Shown here: positions 9,375 to 19,965 of the stretch, piece after piece | Numbering within the stretch: the stretch's first letter is position 1 | How the letters are laid out: every line of letters begins with the position of its first letter | Source: Hyaloraphidium curvatum | Lineage: Eukaryota; Monoblepharomycota; Hyaloraphidiomycetes; Hyaloraphidiales; Hyaloraphidiaceae | Reading direction: 5' to 3' | Length of the DNA stretch: 64,000 nucleotides | Assembly (NCBI GenBank): GCA_025558095.1 | Contig: JAIVFI010000004.1 | Coordinates: 682,001 to 746,000 of the forward strand | Made by a program: the position numbers and the translations under genes | The notes under the pieces: generated by a model | Databases searched by the model: none | Told to the model about the DNA's origin: nothing | Seen by the model: only the letters and a program-made list of their open reading frames with translations

Positions 9375-12300
9375 TTAACGCGCGGCTTCCATCAGCAGCT
9401 TCTCCGCCTGTGCTGCATGTTGCGTCACAATGCTCAACGCTCCCATCTCCTTCTTCTCCTGGATAGCCACCAGCGACTCCAATGCGCCTTTGACGAGCTG
9501 CTCTCTCCGTTCGTACTGGGCCTTGAGCCGGCGGTACTTGGCCCTCAGGTCGTTCAGCTGCATTCAAACGGTTAGGATTCCCTCAAGCGCGGCTCAGCAC
9601 CGAGCAGACCCACCTCGCCGTCCAATCTCCGCCACGTTTCTCGCTCGCTCTCGAGCTGCGCCCGCATCTCCGTCAGCTGCTCCTTGGCCTCCTGCAGCTG
9701 CCTGTTTGTCGCTTCCGACGCCTCAACAGTCGAAGACCGCAGCTTCGCCGACAGGAGCTGCTGCTCCCGCTCCAGCTCGTGCACGCGACGGGACAGACCC
9801 TCTGCCCTGTCCTCCAGGGCTTCGTTCTCGCGTTGCTGCGCCTTGGCGTTCTCAATCAGCTCGGACACGCGGGCCTTGGCCCCTTGGCGCTCCAGCCGTA
9901 GGCGCTCCTCCACGTCCTGGAGCTGCGCTTCGAGCTGGTTCGCACGGTCCTCGGAGTCCCGAAGCTGGTGCTTGAGCTGCCGCGCCTGAGCGTTCGTGTC
10001 CTGCAGACCGCCGAGGTTGCGTTCGGCTGCCTCCGCGCGAGCCTCGGCCGCCTTGACGCGCTGGTCCAGCATCCGAATCTGAGCCGAGCTCGAGCTGCGG
10101 GCGTTGAGAAGCGAGTCGATCTCGGACTGCAACGTCGCGAGCTGGTCCTTGAAGGATGCCATGTGCGACTGGCACTGCGATTGGCACAAATGCCTCGGGC
10201 GCCACGACGAGCCTACCTGCGTCCGTTCCAGGTCGAAGCTCGTCTGATTGTACAGGTCAGACAGCTGCTGCTGCTTTCCGTTGGCCCTGTGCGCCATGTT
10301 CTCGAGGTCGTCGATGTTTGTAAATTGCGACTGCAGGTTGGACTCGAGGTTCTGAATCTTTCGCCGGCAGGCTTGGACCGCATCCATCAACCCGCTTTGC
10401 ACAGAGCCGACCCAGTTCTCGAGATCGACGAGGCCCCCGATAATGTCGGGCTGACCGCCCTGGTCGAGGGCGTGTCCCGCACCCGTCATCTGCAAGATGT
10501 CGCCCAGACGGCGTTCCACCCTGTTCAGGAGGTCGTGCTGGCTATCGACCTGCGATTGGAGATCCTCGACCGTGGCGGACGTGCTCTTGCTGCGCTGCTT
10601 CTCGTTCTTGAGCTGCGATTCCAGATGACGGGAGGAATCCTGCCACGATCGAATGTCCTGCAGAGGACACGGCAAGTAAGAGGTAATTCCCAACGATGCC
10701 GGCAGTCAGACCGGACCTGCTTCTGGGTCTCGCACACTGTCCGCAGTTCCTCCACAGTCGAACTGAGCTCCGCAATGCGATCCGTCTGCTGGTTCAGCTC
10801 CCGAACGTTGGCGTCGTTGGCCGACCCGAGCGTCTCCAACCTGGCCTCGTAAGAGGCCAGAGTGGCCCGTAGCTCCTTGACGGTTGCGGTGGCGTGACCG
10901 AGCTCCGCAGCCAGGCGCTCGTTCTCCTTCGACACCGACGTGCTCTCGCGCGTATGCCGATGCGCAACGTCGTCGAGCTGCTGCTGAAGTCCATCGGCTT
11001 CGGCACGAAGTCGGACTATCTCCAGCCGCGACTGCTCGCGCTGCTCGCCCAGTGCCTCCAAGTCTTCCTGGTACTGCCGAATGCGAGAGTCGTGCTGCTG
11101 GCGCAGGTTCGCCAGCGAGGTCTGCAGCGCGCCGATCTCGTCCTGAAGCTGCTGGTTCTTCGATGCAAGGTGTTTTCGCTCGCGCTCGCCGGCGGTAAGC
11201 GTCTCCTGGTACTTGCGCTCGGATTCGTCCGAAAGCTGGTGGTTTTCGGCGAGCTCATGCTTGAGGTTTGCCGCGGCAGCATCGAGTTCGTCGATTTGGT
11301 CCTTGAGCGAGTTGTTCTCCTCCTCGAGGAGCCGGAGCTGATTGTCGGCTGCCGAGAGCTTCTGCCGGTAACCCTGGATTTCCTGTGAAGGAGTGGTCAA
11401 GCGCGGTCCAAAGAACGGTTGAAGAAAAACGCACCTCAAGCATCCGCTTCGCCTGGCTCGCGGCATCCGCATCGGACCTCATCATTGTGGCCTTCATCTC
11501 GCCGACCTGATTGATCAAACCCTGCAGGTCCTCCTGCATAGCGAGCTCTCTGGCATCCGATTGTGCAAGGACCTTTAGAAAAATCGTGAGGCGAGAAAGG
11601 CTCAAGGCGACAGCGAGCGCGCCTCACGCACCTCCTCGTACTTGCTCTTCCAGACGGCCTCCCTGTCTTCGACCTCCATCCGCCACAAGGAATCGTCCTT
11701 CTCGTACAGCATCCGCATCCGCCTGTTGACCGTCTTCTCCTCCTTGAGCTCCTTGGCGAACTTGAGGGCGACCCGCACGGCGCCGTAGAGCACATTCCGG
11801 AGGTCCAGCATGGTCTGCTGCTCCGGATCTGCGGCTGCGAAGGAAGAGCGCCGGGAATTGTACTCCTCGTCCGAGTCGAAGTCCGTTCCGAAGCGCTCCT
11901 GCAGGTCGTTGATCATGTTCTGAAGGCTGGCGACGTCCTGTTGCAATAGTACGAACTTGAGCCACGAGCACCGCCAACGATCAATGTGAGACCAACCCGC
12001 TCAAAGTGTTCGTCCGCGAACTTGTCCAGCTCCGCGGTATCCGCGGCATCCAAGTCCACGTCCCGCTGGCCCGGCGTCCGCGGCTTGTCTGACGGCGGCG
12101 TGCGAACCTCTGCCCTGTTCAACGGAGTCGTCGCTGCTTGCCGCGGCGGCGCCTCCTTGGCGCGCGCGAGTTGCTCCCGCAGGGAAGCAAGCAAAGACTC
12201 CTTGGCCCGCAACTCGGCCTCGAGCTCCCGCACGCGCTCGGAGGACCGCCGGACGGCCTCCTCGGTGGCGTCCAGGCGCTCCGAAACCTCAGAGCCGCGG

Positions 12301-14180
12301 GCTGCAGACGCCGCGGCAGCATCCAGCTCCCCTTGAGCCCTGTGGAGCTCGGCCTCCGAGTCCTCGGCAGCGGAGCGGAATTTCTCCACGTCGACACGCA
12401 TCCTCCCGACCTCCGACTCGGCCCTCTCCGCCGCCAAGCGCAAAGCGTTCGCCTCCTCCGCTGCTTCTTTCCTCGTTCTCTCCAGCTCCGCATTGAGCCT
12501 GGCAACCTCGGCCTCGAGCCTCGCCGCCGCCTCCCCATCCTTCATCTCCATCCCCGCCAGCTCGACAACCTGCCTCGTCAGCTCGTCCACCTGGCTTCTG
12601 AACGCCTGCAGCTCCCTCGCGTCGCGGTCTCCGTCGGCCTTGGCCTTGGCGAGCTCGGCGCGGGCCGCGGCGAGCTGCCCGTGGAGCCCGTCGGCCTCGC
12701 GGCGGAGCTGCTCCGAGCCGGCGCCGGCCTCGCGGGCGCGCGACTCGGCCTCCTCGACCTCGGCGACGAGAGATTGGATGCGGAACTCGTAGTGCGAGCG
12801 GAGGCGCTCCTTCTCGTCGCGGTACTGCGCGACGATGTCCTCCAGTTCTGCGAGCCGGGCTGCGGCGTCGGGGTCGGCGGGCGGGTGAGATTCCAGGTCC
12901 GCCATGCGCTGCAGTCAGGCCGTGCGCCGATCAGTGACGAGACCCGCAACCAATTTGCTGCGAGGCCCACGTCGCGCAGTTCCCTGACTTCCCGCTCCCT
13001 CTCGCCGATCTCCCGCAGCAGCCGCTCGCGCTCCCCGTCCATCTGTCCCGCCGAGTCCCTGAGTATTCTCAGCTCCTCCGTTGCCCTGCGGGCCGCAGCT
13101 TCGGCCTCCTCGACCCGGGAGAGAGCAGCACGGGCCGCGATCTGGGCGTCCTGCGCCGCGCGGTCGGCTTCGCGGGCCGCCCGCTCCGCGTCCTCGGCCC
13201 GTCTGGCCTCCTCGTCCGCCCGCCGGGCCTCTTCCTCGGCCCGGTTAGCTTCCTCCTCCGCCCTCCGTGCCTCGTCTTCAGCACGCGCTGCAGCGTCGTC
13301 CGCCCGGCGCGCCTCCTCGTCTGCCCTCCGCACTTCCTCCTCGACCCGCTGTACGGCCTCGTCGAGCGCCCTCTCGAGGTCCTCGACGGCACGCAACGCC
13401 AAGCCCTCCCTGTTCTCTGCCTCTTCCGCCCGCTCGGCGGCCCGCGAATAGCGTTCCATCTCGGCCCTCAGAGCGCGGGCCTCGGCCTCGGCCGTCTCCC
13501 GCTCGGCGCGGTCCGCATTGCGGGACGCCAGCGCGGCGTCCCTCGCGTCCTCCGCGTCGCGGACGGCGCGGTCGGCCCGGTCGAGGTCCGCGATCAGGGA
13601 GTCGCGGTCCAGGGTCAGCTGGTGGATGGTGGTCTTGTGCTCGGCATTCTGCGACGGAAATGCGCCCCGTCAGCCCCCAGCACGCAGAGCTGTGCAGCGT
13701 AGCGCACCTCCTTGATCGCCTCGTGCAGGGTTCCGGGGGAGTTGCGCTCGAGCTTCTCCTCGAGGTAGTAGATTTTGAGCTTCAGCGAGAAGTTCTCCTT
13801 CTTCAGGTCGTCAATGAGCTGCACAAGCGGCGTCAGATGGCTCTAGCAATGCACTGCAGAGTGCTGGTGGCCCCTGCCTTCTCGGTCTGCTTCAGGCCGA
13901 AGCCGGCCTGGGGTTGGGCCCCCTGCGCCGGCGACACCTGCGTCTCTGGGCGGCCCCTGCCTGCGTCCGCGGGGCCCAGCGACAGCCTGTGGCGCGGGCC
14001 GGAGGCGGCGGCGTGCGCGGCGGGCTGAGACGCGGCGGCCTTGCCGCGCGGCGTCGGGGAGCCCGTGGCGGACGCGGGCGCGGCGGTGCGCGGCGGCGCG
14101 GGCGTGAAGAACGCGTTGTCGCCGCCGTCGTCGCCGTCGTCCGACAGCAGGTCGACCGACACGTCGCCCGGGAACGCCAT
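9375..14180 (-). CDS. Centrosomin/Mto1/CDK5RAP2-like MTOC protein with CM1 motif and long coiled coil
   Basis: Proteins of this class recruit and activate gamma-tubulin complexes at centrosomes, spindle poles or other microtubule organising centres. After a disordered N-terminus (start MAFPGDVSVDLLSDDG at 14180; ATG at 14264 is possible) comes the CM1 signature KLIDDLKKENFSLKLKIYYL followed by EEKLER. The motif is rebuilt by a GC-AG intron at 13819-13877. The rest, some 1,400 residues over many exons, is almost all heptad coiled coil, including a very regular EARRADEEARRAE-type Arg/Glu/Ala run (about 13070-13400). It ends LNDLRAKYRRLKAQYERREQL ... AEKLLMEAAR. Exon edges lie near 13650-13705, 12905-12960, 11945, 11600, 11440, 10700, 10200 and 9565. 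No second conserved C-terminal domain (CM2/PACT) was recognised. Confidence 0.75.
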
Positions 14181-14264
14181 GCCGGGCGAGCCGCGGAGAG
14201 TCGGGGATCCGGAGCAACGGTTCGGGCGTGGCCGCGGCGCACGCCGCGACAACACTAAGTCCAC

Positions 14265-15067
14265 AAGCCCGCCCGGACACCTGCAGCGCTAGCAGATTCG
14301 GAATGAAATGGCAGTAGGAAGATACAGACAAGCTCTGCTACGGCGCATGTGCGTTTAGTCCCTGATCCCCAACGCCTTTTGGCGAGGTGTGGACACGCCG
14401 TCTCCTGCGGCCGCCAGAGCCATAAACAGAGTGCTGCAGCACTGTCCGACGCGGTCCGCTGTACTCTCATTACCGGCGGCTCCACGTACCTTTGCGTTTC
14501 GAGCGTCTGTCGTTACTCCCATTGGTGCGGACCCCTGAAAAAGGCCCATCCGCGCCGAGAGCGAACGTTCGCTGCCTTTCCGCCCGGGGCTCCGAACCTG
14601 TTCGGCCACATCCGGACCACGAAGCGAAGCATTCAATTGCTCCGGCCCATCCGAAAGCGGATCCAGGCAGCAAAGCATGGGGATTCCGGAGGCCCGAGAA
14701 CGCATTGGACGGGGTACCGCGCCAAAAGCAGGGCGGACCGGCGGCCGAACGATTCACTGGACCTGGCTGGAAGGAGGTTGCTGCTCTTGAGATGTGCTTT
14801 TGAAGCCGCAGGCCGTCGCGTCCGCGATGTGTCAATTCGCGCACTCTAGCCGGGCTTCCTTGGCCGGAGGAGCATTTTCGGCGGGACTGCGGGAGATCCA
14901 GCAGATTGAAAGCCGGGCAATGGGCAGTTTCAGAGACTAAGCACTTCTAAAAGTTGCTTTTTGTGGTTCAGAAAGATTGCCAGTCCATTTGCTGGCCACT
15001 TGGTGCGAGTGATCGCTGACGTGTGGGAGACATAACGACTCGACCATTTCCCGACGGGAGCTGGGCG
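14265..15067. other. 800-bp divergent intergenic region without a gene
   Basis: It lies between the starts of the CM1 protein and Strawberry notch genes. Short open frames here have no recognisable motif. It presumably contains both promoters. I saw no clear TATA box or repeat. Confidence 0.55.
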
Positions 15068-18000
15068 ATGTTCCGCCGCTCCGTGTTTGCCGCCGACTCG
15101 GACGATGGAGAAGACTTGCCCGCCGGGAGCGCCGGTGCGGCGCGGCCGGCCGTGGTCGCGGGAAGGAAGCAGTGACGCCTCTCGGAACCGGGGCCGGCAA
15201 CGAGTGGTGGCCCCGGGCCCCGGCCGGAACCTTCCCCGCCGTGCATCGCAAAAGCGTTTTCGAAATCGATTCCGACGACGAGGATGACGAGCCCGTCCGA
15301 GGCCCGGCGGCCGCGCCCGCGGCGGTGGCCGGGGCCGTGGCGGGGCACTCGGGCGCCGGCAGGAGCCAGGGGTTCAAGCGGGCGCTCTCGATCAGATCCG
15401 ACGACGACGGCGGCGGGGGAAACGCGGCTTCCGGGGCGCCCCGAAGCGGCCGACTGCCACCAAGAAGCCTCTCCAGGTCGTCGACCTAACGCAATCCTCC
15501 GATGACGAGGACGACGACGTGCAAATCAAGGAGGAAAAGAAGGACATCAAGACCGAGGACGTCAAGGCGGATGCGGAAATGATCGGAAGCGGCGAGCTCT
15601 ACTCGCGGTACACGCCGTTCTCCACCGAGGGCGCCCCGCACCCGACCGGCCTCGTCGAATCGACGTCTCTTGCATCGGTATGCATCTTTCTGCGTCGATT
15701 GTGCTTCGCAAGCAGTCGCTAGACTCTGTTCACCGTCAGGTTTCCATCCCGGCCTCCGCGAAGGCGTTCAAGCTCTCGTTCGACGCCGGAAACAGCGGGC
15801 TTTCGAACGAGCAGATCGATGCCCTCAAGGCCATCGGGGCCCGCACGGAGCGCTTCCTGCCCGCCGGGAGCGGCTCGACCCGTACGCGAGCCGGGCTCCT
15901 GCTCGGGGATGGAACGGGAGTGGGCAAGGGACGGATCGCCGCGGGCTTCATCAAGGATCTGTGGATGCGGGGGATTCGGAGGTTCTTGTGGATCACAATC
16001 ATCAAGGCGCTGGTGGACGATGTGGAACGCGATCTCAAAGACGTCGGCGTGACTGATCTCCACGGCTTTGCGCTTTTGGAACTGGATGAGGTGAGATCTC
16101 GCAAGCTGGCACTTGCCCGTCAGTGACGCCTTGCGTGTTGCCGCCGCAGCTGAAGCCCAAAGATATCGTCGGGCCGCGTACGGAGGACGGGGCACTTTTC
16201 TCAACGTAAGTTCACGGTCGCCGAAGGAGAAGCGCGATTGAAGCTGATTTTCTGCATCGTCCAGATATGCCCTCCTGGTCCGCGACGACCGCTTCAAGCA
16301 AGTCAAGCGATACCTCACCACGGGCCCGAACGGCAAGGGGGCGATCATCTTCGACGAGTCCCATAGGCAAGGGCTGGACGCGGACGTCGTGGCCCGCTAA
16401 CTCACACGCCGGTCTGTCCCAGGGCCAAGAATGCTGAGAAGACTGCCACGGGGCGTGCCGTGATGCGACTGCAGGAGGAGCTGCCAGACGTTTATGTTCT
16501 CTACATGCTTGTGTCAGCAAGGAATTGCTTTGACCTTTGTGCTGACTATTGTCTGTTCCCAGGTCTGCAACGGCGGCGACGACCTTCCAGCAACTCGACT
16601 ACATGCCGCGTCTCGGCCTCTGGGGGCCCGGAACACCCTTCAGCACTTTCAAGGACCTGTCCGACACCCTCAAGAAATCCTCGGGGAGGGCGGCGCTCGA
16701 GAGCGTGGCCGTGGACTGCAAGGCAATGGGATCGTACTTGGCTCGTTCGCTCAACCAGGAGGGAAATGTGAGAAGTGATTTCCTTGGCTCTGATGGACGT
16801 TCCTGACTGTTATGGACAGACGTTCGAGATCAGGCCGGTCGAGCTGCAGGACACCTTCGTACAGACTTATGACAGGGTGATCGAGTTGGTGGTTGCTCTT
16901 TTCGGCATCACCAGGAGATGGGCCTCGATCTCGGAGTTCCTGGACGATCCTTTGAAGAAGCGAGCCGTGGGCATGCAGTTCTTTGCATTCGCCCTGCGTT
17001 TGTGTCGGTCTGTGGTGGTATCTGCCAAGATTCCCGAGCTCGTCAAGATCGTTGAGCAATCTGTGCAGAACGACAAGTCCGTCATCATCTACCTTGCTTC
17101 GTGGGTTGCCCTGCCACTGCATGGTGCGTCGTTCTGAAGCTGGGCCTTTAGAACTGGCGAAGCGCAGACGGACCGCAAGCTCCTCCACGGAGATCCCGAC
17201 GGCTTCGTCGAAAACGCCGACGACGAAGAAGAGCTGGACGACGGTGTCTCGGGTCTCGCATCGGCCCCTTTAGTAAGGCTACAAGCTACGTCGTGGAAGG
17301 ACCGTATTCATTTCCGCTTTTCAGGGAATGCTGAAGGACACGCTTTCGTGGCTCATGTGCCGCATCCTCAAGGCGCCCGAAGGAGATCCGCCAGAGGGCA
17401 AGCTGTGGCCGAAATGGGTCAAGCCGAGTCGCCTGCCCAACGTCGAGGATCTGGACGTGGATGACGGCGAGAAAATGCGAGTGGGTTTCGAACTCGACAG
17501 GATCATGGCCATGGCGCGGACAAGCGGGGTGAGCAACATGCGAACATCGGGTCCGCGAGCAAGTCGACTGACGACACGTCCTTGAGATTGACGCGATTGC
17601 GAACCCACTCGACAAGATCATTGAGGCCTTGGGAGGCACCTCGAAGGTCTGCGCAGCTCGTGCGCATCTCTTCACTGCTAAAGTGCATGTTCACCCTAGG
17701 TTGCGGAGTTGACAGCTCGCAAGCACCGACTTGTTCCGGATGGCCGAGGTCGCTACATTGCGGAACCGAAGCCTTCGAGCGATAAAGAGTTCCGCGCTTT
17801 TCGCAACGAAAGGAAGCTTGTCGTCATCGTCTCGGATGCCTTCTCGAGCGGCGTTTCTCTGCACGCGAGCCCGAAGTTTCGTAACAAGAGGAAGCGCGGT
17901 TCGTGCTCGTTCTGCAGCCGTTTGTGCTATATCACACTGCACAGTGAACGTTCCTTTGGAGCTGCCTTACTCGGGGGATCGGTTCTTCCAAGTCCTTGGT

Positions 18001-19704
18001 CGCGCAAGCCGCGCCGATCAGGTCCATCCGGTGGAGAACGTGTTGCTTTCGACGGTTCTTGCGGGCGAGAACCGGTTCTTCAACGCAGTCGCATCCAAAG
18101 CCACTTCGATGGGTGCTCTAACCAAAGTGAGTCCATGCTTTGTCACGCTTGCGCTTCGGTGGTGCGCTGATGCCCTTCAAATGCCAGGGAGATCGGCGGG
18201 CCTGCGACCAGACCGCTACTGTTCTAACGGCATACGACCAGGAATCTCCCGCTGGCCTGCAAGCGCTCTACCTCACGCTCGCCGTTGTGATGGAGAACCA
18301 GCTGAAAGACGAAGATTTCGAGTCCGTGCCGACGCGTATGTTTCCCCGCGGCATATGGAGACAGGCGGAGCTGGAGCTGGACGACGTCCCCGTGCCATCG
18401 TTCTGCGGCGATGTTCACCGGTTCCTCACGGATCTATTTGTTGGCCTGGACGCGAGCGGCTTCATCCCCGGTCTCCTGAGAAAGATACCGGAGTTTTCCG
18501 ACTACGAGGAACCTTTGGTCGATACGCTCCCAACTGGGAAGCTCAACCGCACGTACTGCAAGGTCTCGAAGCTGCAGAATCGCATTCTGCTTCTGCCTGT
18601 CAGACTTCAATCGCCTTGCTGTAAGCTGTTGTTGCATTGATGCCCAGTTTGTGGTCTAACTTGCTGACTCGCTCAAGGGGACCTCTTCCTTCTCGCGCTG
18701 GACAGGGTCACGGCGTTTATGGAGAGCCAAGGCGACGCTTTGCACGACCGTGAGATCAAGGACTTGGGCCTCGGCACGCAAAAGGTCGTGGTGGGAACGC
18801 CGACTGTGGTGATGTTCAACCGCGGGCTTGCAATGACCACGAAGGTTGCTGAGGTTTGTTCGGCCAACGTCAGCGTTCCTTCTGTCTTGCAGAGAAACTG
18901 AGTCACTCGCATTCCACACAGGTCACGGTGGATGAGGGTGTTCGATTTGCCGCGGCGCAGTCCCTTCTCTCCAAGCGATCGGGCGGCCTGTCCGGATTCT
19001 ATCTGAAGAAAGGCCAGCCGCACCTTCTTTTGGATTATCGCGGCGTCGGGGGCGCGATTCGGGACCTCAGTGCGGCTGAAGGTTGGATGGGCAACAAGTA
19101 CACTGACTATCAGGTTCGGGGTTACAAGGCGAGTTCCGCGTCAACCGGCGGTTTTCCTGTGTGTGGTCGCTCATCCTATTGCAGAAGGTGCAGACGATCG
19201 AGGCCAGTTTCAGGCAGGAATGGGATCGGAATGTCGAGCGGTACAAGAGCGATCGGACGAACACCCACGTGGTCGTCTACGGGCACCTGCTTGCCGTTTG
19301 GAAAAGCCTGCTCCACCTCGTTCTCAACGTTCGCAACGCCAACCGGTCTCAGGGCCGCAAGATCAAGACGATCAAGTGGGGCCTTCCATGCGATCCGCTC
19401 GCGCGATGCTAATTGTTCCTGCCATGAACCACGAACCAGAGCGAACGTGGTCCGCGTCCACGATACGAGCTCGGCAAGCGCTGAGGGGGCACCGCGCCGG
19501 TTCATCGGGGTGTCGGTGCCGCACAGGTCCAAGTCGACAGTGGTGAAGCACCTTCGAGAGGAGCTCAAGGTGCTGCAGGGCTCGATGCAGGTCTTTGACG
19601 TGACCGACGACGAGGGAGGAGACGATCTGATGGATGAAGATGAAGAGGGAGCTTACGGATTGGTGGAATTTGATGACGACCAGGACGACGGGGGAGAGTG
19701 GTAG
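15068..19704 (+). CDS. Strawberry notch homologue (SBNO-type SNF2/DExD helicase-like transcription regulator)
   Basis: SBNO proteins are nuclear helicase-superfamily co-regulators found in animals, plants and many protists and absent from yeasts. A disordered Asp/Glu-rich N-terminus leads to YTPFSTEGAPHPTGLVESTS. Then come the Walker A loop GLLLGDGTGVGKGRIAAGF, RFLWITIIKALVDDVERDL, the DExH-like box GAIIFDESH followed after a GC-AG intron (16367-16422) by RAKNAEKTATGRAV, YMPRLGLWGPGTPF, the helicase C lobe KLVVIVSDAFSSGVSLHA, ELPYSGDRFFQVLGRASRAD, LAGENRFFNAVASKATSMGA and GDRRACDQT. It ends in an acidic tail before the TAG at 19702. More than ten short introns are needed. The 5' end is uncertain: between 15330 and 15480 the frame must shift once, by an intron or an indel in a G run. 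Confidence 0.83.
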
Positions 19705-19757
19705 CTTTTTCAGTGGGAAGGAGTGCTTCGTAGCGTGAAATGGGATCTTGGAGCTCT

Positions 19758-19813
19758 TCGCGGACGCCTCGCGATGATCGGGCTGTCGCGGACGCCTCGC
19801 GATGATCGGGCTG
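19758..19813. repeat. Perfect 28-bp tandem duplication
   Basis: Two identical adjacent copies (19758-19785 and 19786-19813) containing gacgcctcgcgatgatcggg. They lie between Strawberry notch and FIGNL1, just after the stop codon, and probably arose by replication slippage. Confidence 0.95.
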
Positions 19814-19965
19814 GCGGCGGTTGGGGACCACAGCACCACCCCGAATCATTTCGCACCCGCTCGCGTCCCGTTCCTCAGATGCCTGCTTTGCTGCCGGCAT
19901 GTGGATTCTGAAGTCCTCTTGAGTTCCTGGGCCCGGGATCCGGCGCTCACGGAGCGGGGACCAGC

